Source of the DNA: Nitrospirota bacterium
Lineage (GTDB): Bacteria > Nitrospirota > Thermodesulfovibrionia > Thermodesulfovibrionales > Dissulfurispiraceae
Length of the DNA: 53,816 nucleotides
Reading direction: 5' to 3'
Assembly: GCA_021847795.1 (NCBI GenBank)
Contig: JAJZPZ010000003.1
Coordinates: forward strand, 1 to 53,816
This document shows, piece after piece, positions 8,778-16,608 of the stretch. How positions within the stretch are numbered: the first letter of the stretch is position 1; the number at the start of each line of letters is the position of its first letter. The notes below the pieces were generated by a model. That model ran no database searches, was not told where the DNA came from, and was given only the letters and a program-made list of their open reading frames with translations. Both the position numbers and the translations under genes were made by a program.

Positions 8778-9991
8778 TCATCTCTGTGTTCTCTGTGGTT
8801 AATCGGGAATGCTATGGTAAATTTTGCTCCTCCGAACGGAGAGGCATCCACAATGATGTTCCCCCCGAAGCTGGTTATGATCCGGTATGCAATGGCAAGG
8901 CCCAGGCCTGTACCGTCAGCTTTAGTGGTCACAAAGGGCTCGAATATCTTGTCCCTCATGTCCTCATCTATACCGCTGCCGTCATCGTCGATTTCGATTA
9001 CAATGCTCCCATGCCCCCCTCTGCTGAATAATCCCCCTTCCCCCCCCTTTATTAAGGGGATGGCGGGAGGCTTACTTCCAAGCGATACCTTCACCTCTGA
9101 TTGCGAGGCCTCTATTGCGTTCTTGAGAATGTTGTTGACCGCAACCTCCATAAACGTCCGGTTCGCAATAACTGCCGGGCTGTTTGCCGCATCGTATGTG
9201 ATTTTTTTATCCGTATTCTGGCGTCCGATCAGGTCCCTGAGCATTTCGGCAAGGCCTACTTCTTCCTTAGGGGCGTCTGCAGGCCGGGAAAAGAGCAGAA
9301 AATCATTCACTAGGGTAGTGAGGCGTTTCGTCTCCACGCCGAGCATGTCGATGAACTCCTTATCATTCCTGCCCTCAGCCAAAAACTGCACTGTTGCGGA
9401 AATGGATGCAAGGGGGTTCCGCAGTTCGTGGGCCAGGTCAGCGCTTACCCGGTAGAGCCTCTCGTATCCCTTCATCTTGATCCGTTCATCTTCGAGCCGT
9501 TTAATATATTTATCCTGGCTTTCCATCCTGAGCTTGAGGTTGTCCCCGGCAAGGGCAATCATGGAAAAGGCGAGGAAGTGCAGCGCAATATTAAGAATGT
9601 TTTCCCTTTCCCATATAATTCCGTAGCTGTAATATACCGCCCCGTAAAGGAACAGGGCGATTATAGGGAAGAGGAATATCTTTTTTGTCTTTATGAGGAT
9701 TGATGAAAAGAAGATCGGGAAAAGGTAAAGCAGGGTCAAATATGAGTAGACCCCGAGGCTTATGTATACCATTGCGGATATAAATACAATGTCAAAGAGA
9801 AAGTCGAAATAGTTTATCCTTTCCGAGGCAACAACCAGCCTGAAGAGCACGATAAAGATATAGATAATCAGGATGTTCCGCAAGCTCGGGATTGCGTAGG
9901 GAAGGCCTGCCATCTGGAATGAGATCAGCAGGGTCAATGCGAATACAAAGCGCCCGATCCTGTAATAATTGAAAATCGGTGATAAATACAT
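8768..9991 (-). CDS. pilS: Sensor histidine kinase PilS
   Basis: From the ATG at 9991 the protein has 407 residues. A TTG at 10018 would add nine, but it lies inside the upstream palindrome, and neither start has a clear Shine-Dalgarno sequence. About six membrane helices occupy residues 10-155, the PilS arrangement. The H-box AHELRNP holds the phosphorylated histidine (about H188). The N-box NNILKNAIEA (about 286-295), G1 DDDGSGI and G2 GTGLGLAI complete the kinase. No PAS domain is obvious. Odd points: a 17-residue insert KPPAIPLIKGGEGGLFS between N-box and G1 is encoded by a palindromic repeat, and the tail NHREHRDEKF is also repeat-derived. PilS controls PilR phosphorylation. Confidence 0.93.
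   Translation of the reverse strand: MYLSPIFNYYRIGRFVFALTLLISFQMAGLPYAIPSLRNILIIYIFIVLFRLVVASERINYFDFLFDIVFISAMVYISLGVYSYLTLLYLFPIFFSSILIKTKKIFLFPIIALFLYGAVYYSYGIIWERENILNIALHFLAFSMIALAGDNLKLRMESQDKYIKRLEDERIKMKGYERLYRVSADLAHELRNPLASISATVQFLAEGRNDKEFIDMLGVETKRLTTLVNDFLLFSRPADAPKEEVGLAEMLRDLIGRQNTDKKITYDAANSPAVIANRTFMEVAVNNILKNAIEASQSEVKVSLGSKPPAIPLIKGGEGGLFSRGGHGSIVIEIDDDGSGIDEDMRDKIFEPFVTTKADGTGLGLAIAYRIITSFGGNIIVDASPFGGAKFTIAFPINHREHRDEKF
9031..9073. repeat. GC-rich palindromic repeat inside pilS
   Basis: On the pilS strand the sequence carries CCCCTT and AAGGGG around a short AT loop, flanked by CCTCCCGCC and GGAAGGGGG. It is an imperfect hairpin embedded in frame in the coding sequence. 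It encodes the peptide PPAIPLIKGGEGG, which sits where histidine kinases normally run straight from the post-N-box strand into the G1 strand. I recognise this kind of motif as a dispersed repeat in other bacterial genomes; its mobility is inference. Confidence 0.6.
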
Positions 9992-10012
9992 TGGCACATA
10001 GTGTAGGCATGC

Positions 10013-10027
10013 TGACAAAAATTGTCA
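10013..10027. promoter_or_regulatory. 15-bp palindrome, candidate PilR site 1
   Basis: TGACAAAAATTGTCA is an inverted repeat of TGACA/TGTCA. The TGTC half-site matches the PilR recognition core described for Pseudomonas. A second copy lies 32 bases further on, close to three helical turns, so the two would sit on the same face of DNA. It lies about 120 bases upstream of the -24/-12 promoter of pilA and just upstream of the pilS ATG. Confidence 0.65.
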
Positions 10028-10044
10028 ACACATAAGTAAAAAGG

Positions 10045-10059
10045 TGACAGGAATTGTCA
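10045..10059. promoter_or_regulatory. 15-bp palindrome, candidate PilR site 2
   Basis: TGACAGGAATTGTCA shares 13 of 15 bases with the copy at 10013-10027. It lies about 75 bases before the -24 element, a usual distance for an enhancer-binding protein. Confidence 0.65.
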
Positions 10060-10133
10060 GGAGGATGGCATGCTGCCAGGAATCTCTCGCATATTATACA
10101 GATAAATCAATAGATTATAAATTTTATTCAATG

Positions 10134-10149
10134 TGGTATGAAAGATGCT
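10134..10149 (+). promoter_or_regulatory. Sigma-54 (-24/-12) promoter of pilA
   Basis: TGGTATGAAAGATGCT has GG at 10135-10136 and GC at 10147-10148 with exactly ten bases between, the diagnostic sigma-54 spacing. Only three positions depart from TGGCACG-N4-TTGC. Transcription should start near 10160, leaving a leader of about 100 bases that holds a small hairpin, TCCGCC-TTT-GGCGGA at 10213-10227. Confidence 0.7.
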
Positions 10150-10257
10150 TATATAGAACTCGGTTCGTATCAGAAGGGGGTGACCCGGAAGGTAGGAGCA
10201 AAAGATGCCGAATCCGCCTTTGGCGGAAGGAGTTTTCACATAGGAGGCTTTATAAGA

Positions 10258-10485
10258 ATGTTAAAAGCTATCAACACAATGAAGAGAGGGAATGAGAAGG
10301 GCTTTACCCTTGTCGAGCTGCTCATCGTTATTGCCATTATAGCAATACTTGCAGCTATAGCAATCCCGCAGTTCTCATCGTACAGGGCAAAGGCGTTTAA
10401 TTCCGCTGCCCAGAGCGATCTGAGAAACCTGAAGACCCAAATGGAATCAGCATTTGCTGACTCCCAAGCTTATCCGACGATATAA
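10258..10485 (+). CDS. pilA: Short type IV major pilin, Geobacter PilA-N type
   Basis: The ATG at 10258 follows AGGAGG and gives 75 residues. A second ATG at 10279 would shorten the leader. PilD would cut between G and F in EKG-FTLVELLIV, leaving a 60-residue mature protein with F1 and E5. The mature chain is nearly all N-terminal helix; the globular domain of normal pilins is missing. It keeps aromatic residues at 1, 24, 27, 32, 51 and 57, the positions known from Geobacter sulfurreducens PilA (position 32 is F, not Y). It also shares the NSAA-SDLRNLKT segment with that protein. The partner gene starts 12 bases after the stop. Control is by the sigma-54 promoter at 10134 and PilSR. Confidence 0.93.
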   Translation: MLKAINTMKRGNEKGFTLVELLIVIAIIAILAAIAIPQFSSYRAKAFNSAAQSDLRNLKTQMESAFADSQAYPTI

Positions 10486-10497
10486 GGAGGCGCTTCT

Positions 10498-10827
10498 ATG
10501 AAAAAAATTATTTTAACAATATGTGTAATTGTCTTTTGCTTTGCGTTTGCATCAGTTACCTTTGCAGGCAGTATTACCTCCTCAACTACTATCGGAGGGG
10601 GTACTTATGCTCCGTCTAAGAACGTGACGATAAAGATATTCTCCAGTTCTGTAGCTTATGCTGCCGGCTCAGCGCATTTGAACGGTTCTTATGAATATTG
10701 CACGGTCGGGGGCAGCAATGCAGGCGACCCTACCAAAATTTACAAGAAAGCATCGACGTCTACGACAGCAAGCTCTCCTAGCGGCCCTACAAGCGCCACA
10801 GCTGCCTGCAGCTTTACAACCGAATAA
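10498..10827 (+). CDS. Secreted pilin C-terminal domain partner, PilA-C/Spc-like
   Basis: The 109-residue protein starts with a Sec signal peptide (MKKIILTICVIVFCFAFA, cleavage near TFAG). The mature part, about 86 residues, has YAPSKNVTIKI, then AYAAGSAHLNGSYEY and GDPTKIYKK. These are the strand motifs found in the globular domain of full-length pilins of Desulfobacterota and Nitrospirota. Two cysteines may form a disulfide. In Geobacter the short pilin is followed by such a gene (PilA-C, also called Spc) whose product pairs with or stabilises PilA-N. Here AAGGAGG overlaps the pilA stop, so the two are co-transcribed. Homology is inferred from motifs and position only. Confidence 0.82.
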   Translation: MKKIILTICVIVFCFAFASVTFAGSITSSTTIGGGTYAPSKNVTIKIFSSSVAYAAGSAHLNGSYEYCTVGGSNAGDPTKIYKKASTSTTASSPSGPTSATAACSFTTE

Positions 10828-10860
10828 AGCTTAAAAATTGCAATTGGTTCTTTCTTTACA

Positions 10861-10895
10861 AAAGAGGGTTGATTTGAATCAACCCTCTTTTTTTA
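10861..10895 (+). terminator. Strong intrinsic terminator after the pilin pair
   Basis: AAAGAGGGTTGATT (10861-10874) and AATCAACCCTCTTT (10877-10890) form a perfect 14-base inverted repeat followed by more T residues. The top of the stem also reads TTGATTTGAATCAA, a perfect FNR-type box (see findings). It separates pilin expression from the glycan cluster. Confidence 0.9.
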
Positions 10896-10926
10896 TAATA
10901 GGTTATCCGCAAGAAGAGGTGAAGCA

Positions 10927-11718
10927 GTGCTGCAGGTCTTTTCAGTAACTCTCAGGGGGGTCTTCAGGGACCGGGTCTTTCAGGGGATTTTGATAATTGC
11001 AGTGGTCTTCCTGCTAATCCCTTCGATCAGCAGCCTTTCCATGCGGCAGGTCACAGAACTCTCCATAACACTCTCCCTTTCCCTGATTTCCTTCATCCTG
11101 CTGCTCCTTGCGGTCTTCCTGGGCGGCACCTCTCTTTGGAAAGATATCGAGCGCCGTTATACCTTCAGCGTCATGGGCCTCCCCGTGACAAGGGCCTCGT
11201 ATGTGCTGGGCAAGTTTGCCGGCATCTCCTGTTTTGTTCTGCTCACCTCAGTGGTGCTCGGGATGGCGGCAACTGCGGTAATAAGGTACTCCTCCGGGAT
11301 ATATCCGGCAATGCGGCCAATTGTCTGGTCTAATATATACCTTGCTCTTCTGTTCGATGCGCTCAAGTATATTCTTCTGGTTGCCTTTGCCTTTCTCTTT
11401 TCCACGATCAGCACCTCTTTTTTCCTTCCTGTTTTCGGCGCCATATCCGTCTTCCTGGTGGGCAGCGCGACCCAGCAGGTGTATGACTTCATTCACACGC
11501 AGGCGGGCCAGGCGCTCCCCTGGTACATAAAAAAAATCGCGCCGGCGCTCTATTACGTGTTGCCTAATTTTGAGGCCTTCGATTTTAAAGTCAATGCCAT
11601 TTACGGCATTGCACTGTCCGTGCCGGGCGTTTTCTATACTACAGGGTACTTTTTGATTTATCTCTTTCTTGTTTTAGCGTTTACTTCCTCAATATTTTCA
11701 CGGCGTGAGTTGCAGTGA
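10927..11718 (+). CDS. ABC-2 type transporter permease
   Basis: The protein has 263 residues with six predicted membrane segments. A cytosolic loop, GGTSLWKDIERRYTFSVMGLPVTRASYVLGKFAG, follows the second helix, typical of ABC-2 export permeases. The start is GTG, preceded by AGAGGTG. It is the first gene after the pilin terminator and overlaps the next gene by 4 bases. Its ATPase is probably the gene at 15730, four genes downstream in the same run. By position it compares with the transporter of the Geobacter xap region; the substrate is unknown. Confidence 0.85.
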   Translation: MLQVFSVTLRGVFRDRVFQGILIIAVVFLLIPSISSLSMRQVTELSITLSLSLISFILLLLAVFLGGTSLWKDIERRYTFSVMGLPVTRASYVLGKFAGISCFVLLTSVVLGMAATAVIRYSSGIYPAMRPIVWSNIYLALLFDALKYILLVAFAFLFSTISTSFFLPVFGAISVFLVGSATQQVYDFIHTQAGQALPWYIKKIAPALYYVLPNFEAFDFKVNAIYGIALSVPGVFYTTGYFLIYLFLVLAFTSSIFSRRELQ

Positions 11719-12569
11719 AGCAGATTGCCTTGTTCAGTGTTCTCATCTCCTTGTATATCGCGGTGCTCTTCCCCTTTACCGCATATATGCAGAATAAGCC
11801 CTTTGCGGAAAAACTGGGGTACGTTCCGCAGCCGGAAGTGTTGAAACTCATCTCTGCAGACCAGAAGCAGCTGACTGCCGCCTCGTTGATTATGAAGGTG
11901 CTTTTTTACTTTGGGACATTAGTAGAGAAAACCGAGAAAAAGATATTTCTTCCAGCCGACTACCCCGGCATGTCGAGAACAATACATGTGGCGGTAAAGC
12001 TGGATCCATATAATACGGATGCCTATTATTTTGCCCAGGCCATCCTGGTATGGGATGTCAGGCAGATCAGGATAGCGAATGACCTGCTCGAATATGGGAT
12101 GAAATACAGGGACTGGGACTTTTATCTGCCGCTTTTTGCAGGATTCAATTATGCTTACTTTCTCAAAGACTTTGAAAAAGCGGCACAGTATTACAAAAAA
12201 GCAGGGGATTTGACAGGCGATGAGCTTTATGTAAACCTGGCCGGGCGCTATATGCATGAGTCCGGGCAAACCGACCATGCGATTGCATATCTTACCGCAA
12301 TGGAAAAAAGCGCCAAGAACGAAGCTATAAGAAAGAGCTTCGGCATTCGCCTGAATGCGCTGAAAGAAACCAGGAGGGTCGAAAAGGCCCGTGATGAATA
12401 CCTGGAAGGCAGCGGGAAACTACCGGCCTCAATAGATGAGTTGCTGCGCAAGGGGTATCTGAAGGAGCAGCCAGTTGACCCATACGGCGGAAAATTTTAT
12501 ATTGACGGCAAAGGACAGGTGCGGAGCACAAGCAAATTTGCTTTCGGGGCCGGTTCATCCAGCCGGTGA
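11715..12569 (+). CDS. Membrane-anchored TPR protein with pseudopilin-like C-terminus
   Basis: The 284-residue protein starts with GTG inside the permease stop (GTGA overlap). A single N-terminal membrane anchor (IALFSVLISLYIAVLFPFTAYM) is followed by helical repeats of TPR type, about 90-220. The last 60 residues, LPASIDELLRKGYLKEQPVDPYGGKFYID...GQVRSTSKF, resemble the C-terminal motif of GspG pseudopilins (DPWG...Y...DG..xS). I take it as a periplasmic or membrane-bound accessory protein of the cluster. Its role is unknown. Confidence 0.75.
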   Translation: MKQIALFSVLISLYIAVLFPFTAYMQNKPFAEKLGYVPQPEVLKLISADQKQLTAASLIMKVLFYFGTLVEKTEKKIFLPADYPGMSRTIHVAVKLDPYNTDAYYFAQAILVWDVRQIRIANDLLEYGMKYRDWDFYLPLFAGFNYAYFLKDFEKAAQYYKKAGDLTGDELYVNLAGRYMHESGQTDHAIAYLTAMEKSAKNEAIRKSFGIRLNALKETRRVEKARDEYLEGSGKLPASIDELLRKGYLKEQPVDPYGGKFYIDGKGQVRSTSKFAFGAGSSSR

Positions 12570-12615
12570 TTGCAAACGCGCATAGCAGACGGCTCTTGTG
12601 TAAGGAGTTCCAATA

Positions 12616-12636
12616 ATGAGATTATACATATTATGA
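12616..12636 (+). CDS. Possible six-residue leader peptide coupled to the GT2 gene
   Basis: AAGGAG at 12602-12607 lies 8 bases before ATG AGA TTA TAC ATA TTA TGA (MRLYIL). The TGA overlaps the start codon of the glycosyltransferase gene (ATGA), which has no good ribosome site of its own. A coupling role is inference. Confidence 0.3.
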   Translation: MRLYIL

Positions 12637-13565
12637 AAAGAGCGGTAGTCATTCCTGCTTACAAGGTCACCGATACTATAAGAGATGTCGTGCTCTCAAT
12701 TCCCGGAGAAATTGATCATATCATTGTTGTTGACGACCATTGCCCCTGTCTCTCCGGAGAGGAGGCTGCGAAATTGCAGTGCAGCAGGGTCACCGTACTC
12801 TGCCATGAGCAGAACACCGGAGTTGGCGGCGCCGTAATTACCGGCTACAAGAAAGCAATGGAGCTTGGATGTGACATCTTCGTCAAGATAGACGGCGACG
12901 GGCAGATGGATCCCCGGCACCTAGATAGCCTAATGGCTCCTTTACTAAGCGGAGAGGCGGATTATACAAAAGGCAACCGTTTTATGGATTTCAAGAGATT
13001 AAAATCCATGCCAAGGCTCCGTTTACTTGGGAACAGCATCTTATCGTTCCTGCTCAAGGCAGCTTCCGGATACTGGAACATTATAGACCCGACCAACGGA
13101 TATACCGCTATACACAGGAGGGCATTGGAAAAGCTTGAGCTGGATAAACTGTCAAAAGGTTATTTTTTTGAATCTGATGTTCTGATCAACTTAAATATTA
13201 TCAATGCCGTTGTAAAAGACATCGACATTCCCGCCAGATATGGGAATGAGACAAGTTCGCTGAATATTATGAAAATAATGTTTCAATTCCCTCCGAAACT
13301 GCTGAAAGGTCTTTTAAAGAGGGGTTTTTTAAAATATTTTATTTATGATTTCAATATGGCTTCCGTCTATATACTCCTCGGTTTGCCGATGTTTGCCTTT
13401 GGCCTGGTTTTCGGAACTCTGGAATGGCTGGATTCCATTATGCATGGGACTGCAAAAACTGCAGGTACTATTATGCTGGCTGCCTTACCCATCATCGTAT
13501 CATTTCAGATGCTGCTCCAGGTAATAAGCATAGATATCGGTTCAATCCCGAGGAGAACCAGGTAA
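12633..13565 (+). CDS. Family 2 glycosyltransferase, dolichol-phosphate-mannose-synthase type
   Basis: From the ATG at 12633 the protein has 310 residues. MKRAVVIPAYKVTDTIRDVV opens a GT-A fold, with the nucleotide-binding aspartates in IVVDDHCP and VKIDGDGQMDP. Two membrane helices near the C-terminus (YILLGLPMFAFGLVFGTL and TIMLAALPIIVSFQMLLQVI) match the polyprenyl-phosphate glycosyltransferase subgroup. It should transfer a sugar from a nucleotide donor to a lipid carrier on the inner face of the membrane. A frame open further upstream (from 12570) lacks a start that fits the family. Confidence 0.88.
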   Translation: MKRAVVIPAYKVTDTIRDVVLSIPGEIDHIIVVDDHCPCLSGEEAAKLQCSRVTVLCHEQNTGVGGAVITGYKKAMELGCDIFVKIDGDGQMDPRHLDSLMAPLLSGEADYTKGNRFMDFKRLKSMPRLRLLGNSILSFLLKAASGYWNIIDPTNGYTAIHRRALEKLELDKLSKGYFFESDVLINLNIINAVVKDIDIPARYGNETSSLNIMKIMFQFPPKLLKGLLKRGFLKYFIYDFNMASVYILLGLPMFAFGLVFGTLEWLDSIMHGTAKTAGTIMLAALPIIVSFQMLLQVISIDIGSIPRRTR

Positions 13566-13582
13566 AAAAACATGGCAACAGA

Positions 13583-15682
13583 GTGCTTGAATTGAAAACA
13601 GAACCGATTGCTGATGGACAGGTTCGCTCTCCATTCGTAACCCTCAAAACAAGCTTCCGTCATAAACCGGCTTTTCATATCCTATTGATTGCACTTTTCG
13701 GCCTTGTCGTTTACTCCAACACCCTTTCTGTCCCCTTTGCCTTTGATGACGGGCCCAGTATTACCGACAATCCCGCCATTAGAGACTTCGGAACATTCAA
13801 GAACATATCAAAACTGCAGAACACTGTTTTGCCGCAGGAAATTAAAACCATTTTCAGGAGCAGATATATAGGCTATCTTTCTTTTGCATTGAATTATAAA
13901 CTGCACGGCCTTGCTGTTGCCGGTTATCATGCAACCAACATCCTCATTCATATCACCAATGCCCTGCTTGTTTATCTGCTTATCCTCCTTACCTTTAAAA
14001 CCCCTTATTTCTCACCCGACGGCACTAAGGAAAGCGAATTCGGGAACTCTGATCTTATCGCTTTTTTCCCCGCGCTCATTTTTGTATGCCATCCTGTGCA
14101 AACCGAGGCAGTTACCTACATCGTTCAAAGATTTGCCTCCTTCGCAACATTATTTTATCTGCTTTCACTTATTCTCTACGTACAATCGAGACTTTCAGGG
14201 CCAGGGACAGCCCGGTACGGGTTCTATGCCTTCTCATTCATATCAGCCGTATTTGCAATGAGAACGAAAGAGATTTCTTTTACTTTACCGGTTGCCATCG
14301 GCCTTTATGAATTCATGTTCTTTGCAGGACCGGTGAGAAATAGAATACTTACTTTGATCCCGTTATCCTTTACCATGTCCATTATCCCTCTGGCATTATC
14401 AGGCACAGATGGCTTGGGAGGCGGTGCCGGCAGCCTTGCTGATTCGATCAGCAGGGCCGGCTCAAAGGACATAACACGGTGGGATTACCTCTTTACCCAA
14501 TTTAATGTAATTGTCACTTATATAAGGCTTCTTCTCCTCCCTGTGGTTCAAAACCTTGATTATGATTATCCGATCTATCATTCTCTTTTTCAACCAGAGG
14601 TCTTCTTGTCCCTCGCATTACTCTTATCCATTGTTGCAACGGGTATTTACCTTCTTTATCGTTCCAGGCGGATGCATGGACCATCTCTTATAAGACTCAT
14701 TTCCTTCGGCATTTTCTGGTTTTTTATTGCCCTGTCCGTAGAATCAAGCTTTATCCCCATAAAAGATGTAATATTCGAGCATAGACTTTATCTCCCGTCA
14801 GTCGGCTTTTTTATTTCCATAACGGCTCTTATAATGCTCATAAAAAACAAACTGTCCCCTGCGATGAAAAATGTAGAAAGAATGGTCATTCCTGTGTTGT
14901 TTTTGGTTGTGCTTGTGTTGTCGTGCACAGCGTATGCAAGGAATGCTGTCTGGCAGGATGAGATAAGATTATGGAAAGACACAGCAAGCAAAAGCCCGTA
15001 CAAGGCGCGCCCCCATAATAATCTCGGATTGGCGTATTATAAAAACGGCAGTATTGACAAGGCACTCCGGGAATACCTGCTTGTTGTGAAAATCAAACCC
15101 GATTATGAGGGGGTCCATCTTAATATCGGGACTGTTTATTATAATCAGGGCCGCTTTGAGGCAGCGCTCAGGGAATATCAGACCGCCCTGAGGCTTAAGC
15201 CTGGTTATGCGAAGGCTTACAATAACATCGGGAACGTGTATTTCAAACAGGAACACTTTGACGAGGCGCTCAGGGAATACCGGGATGCCATACGGCTTAA
15301 TCCCGATTATGCCGAAGCACATAATAATATCGGGAACGTCCTTTCCAGGCAGGGGCGTCTTGACGAGGCGCTCAGGGAATACCGGATTGCCCTGCAATAC
15401 AGGCCGGACTTTTCCGTTGCCCACAACAACAGCGGCAATATTTTTTTTATCCAGGGGCGTTTTGACGAGGCACTCAGAGAATACAAGATGGTACTGAAAC
15501 TCAGCCCGGATTATATCGGCATTTTCAACAGCATTGGAGACGTCTATTACAAACAGGGCCGCCTTGGGGAAGCGCTTAAGGAATATCAAACTGCCCTAAG
15601 TCTCAAGCCCGATTTCGCATCGGCACGCAAAAAACTTGAAATAGTTAAAAAGGGAATGGAAAATAAAAGCACTAATAAATAG
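13583..15682 (+). CDS. Polytopic membrane protein with C-terminal TPR repeats (TMTC-like)
   Basis: The start is uncertain. A GTG at 13583 or TTG at 13592 fits the family, whereas an ATG far upstream would lie inside the GT2 gene. About 700 residues: roughly ten membrane helices with an early FAFDDGPSITDNPAIRD loop and an HPVQTEAVTYIVQR motif, then six 34-residue TPR units (about residues 480-690) with the repeated core GRFDEALREYxxALxLxPDYAxAHNNIGN. The pattern is that of bacterial relatives of TMTC/DUF1736 proteins, some of which are O-mannosyltransferases. Here it is probably a glycan polymerase, ligase or transferase of the cluster; the precise reaction is unknown. Confidence 0.85.
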   Translation: MLELKTEPIADGQVRSPFVTLKTSFRHKPAFHILLIALFGLVVYSNTLSVPFAFDDGPSITDNPAIRDFGTFKNISKLQNTVLPQEIKTIFRSRYIGYLSFALNYKLHGLAVAGYHATNILIHITNALLVYLLILLTFKTPYFSPDGTKESEFGNSDLIAFFPALIFVCHPVQTEAVTYIVQRFASFATLFYLLSLILYVQSRLSGPGTARYGFYAFSFISAVFAMRTKEISFTLPVAIGLYEFMFFAGPVRNRILTLIPLSFTMSIIPLALSGTDGLGGGAGSLADSISRAGSKDITRWDYLFTQFNVIVTYIRLLLLPVVQNLDYDYPIYHSLFQPEVFLSLALLLSIVATGIYLLYRSRRMHGPSLIRLISFGIFWFFIALSVESSFIPIKDVIFEHRLYLPSVGFFISITALIMLIKNKLSPAMKNVERMVIPVLFLVVLVLSCTAYARNAVWQDEIRLWKDTASKSPYKARPHNNLGLAYYKNGSIDKALREYLLVVKIKPDYEGVHLNIGTVYYNQGRFEAALREYQTALRLKPGYAKAYNNIGNVYFKQEHFDEALREYRDAIRLNPDYAEAHNNIGNVLSRQGRLDEALREYRIALQYRPDFSVAHNNSGNIFFIQGRFDEALREYKMVLKLSPDYIGIFNSIGDVYYKQGRLGEALKEYQTALSLKPDFASARKKLEIVKKGMENKSTNK

Positions 15683-15729
15683 CCTTGCAAAGGATTTAAA
15701 AAACGAAAGTTCGGCAATCGGATGGACAT

Positions 15730-16608
15730 ATGAATGCAATCGAGATTTCACGTATTTGCAAAACCTTCAAGGGGAAGAGGGGCGCACGGGTTGAAGCAGT
15801 AAAGGATCTTTCCCTTGTAATAAAACAGGGGGAAATTTTCGGTTTTCTCGGACCTAATGGCGCAGGGAAGAGCACGACCATTAAATTACTTATGGGTCTT
15901 GTCAGACCTACCGGCGGCAGCGCCAGTATAATGGGGCACGATGTCGGCTCTCATCTTTCCCGCAAACACGTAGGCTATCTTCCTGAAAATCCGGCCTTTT
16001 ACGACTACCTGAGCGCCGAAGAATACCTTATCTTTATCGGCAAAACCTTTGGCATGAAAGAACCGGCCTTAAAGGAAAAGGCGGAGAAGGTGCTGCGCCT
16101 GCTGGACCTCTGGGAGGCAAGAAAACGCAGGATGCGCGAATACAGCAAAGGAATGGTGCAGCGGCTCGGGCTGGCTCAGGTCCTGATACATGACCCCGAC
16201 GTATACATCCTTGATGAGCCGATGAGCGGGCTCGACCCCATCGGCAGGGCATTGGTCAAGGGAATTATCCTTGATTTGAAGTCGCAGGGCAAATGCGTTT
16301 TCTTCAGCACGCATATCACCTCGGATGTGGAAACAGTATGCGACCGGGTGGGGATCGTGCTCAAAGGGGTCTTGCAGAGTGTAGAACGGGTTGAATCCAT
16401 CATGACAGAGGGTATTACCGGATATCATGTGCGCATAAAAGACAAAGGCGCCGATGAGGACAGAGAGGAATATGCAGCGAAAGATGAAATCTCCGAGGTG
16501 GTCGGCAGGGCACAGGCGGCCGGCTCCGAGATCACGCTGATCGAACCGAAAAGAAAAAATCTGGAAGAATTCTTTCTCGATATTGTCAAGCGCAAAGATG
16601 CCCGCTAG
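15730..16608 (+). CDS. ABC transporter ATP-binding protein
   Basis: The 292-residue protein has Walker A GPNGAGKST (41-49), a signature region YSKGMVQRLGLAQ, Walker B YILDEPMSGLDP and an H-loop STHIT. The C-terminal 80 residues are the acidic extension usual in ABC-2 export ATPases. It probably works with the permease at 10927. In Geobacter the xap cluster after pilA also encodes an ABC ATPase (XapD) needed for an anchoring polysaccharide; equivalence here is inference. The next gene starts within its last codons. Confidence 0.93.
   Translation: MNAIEISRICKTFKGKRGARVEAVKDLSLVIKQGEIFGFLGPNGAGKSTTIKLLMGLVRPTGGSASIMGHDVGSHLSRKHVGYLPENPAFYDYLSAEEYLIFIGKTFGMKEPALKEKAEKVLRLLDLWEARKRRMREYSKGMVQRLGLAQVLIHDPDVYILDEPMSGLDPIGRALVKGIILDLKSQGKCVFFSTHITSDVETVCDRVGIVLKGVLQSVERVESIMTEGITGYHVRIKDKGADEDREEYAAKDEISEVVGRAQAAGSEITLIEPKRKNLEEFFLDIVKRKDAR

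Noticed and set aside
10160-10257. Possible c-di-GMP or cGAMP riboswitch in the pilA leader
   Set aside because: The leader has a GC hairpin and a GGAGCAAAAGATGCC stretch, but the GEMM core (ACGCAAAGCC with its receptor) is not present.
15000-15660. Direct DNA repeats in the TPR region of the membrane protein gene, considered as a tandem repeat or CRISPR-like array
   Set aside because: Repeat spacing is about 102 bases, that is 34 codons, which is explained by TPR protein repeats. No CRISPR array is seen in the window.
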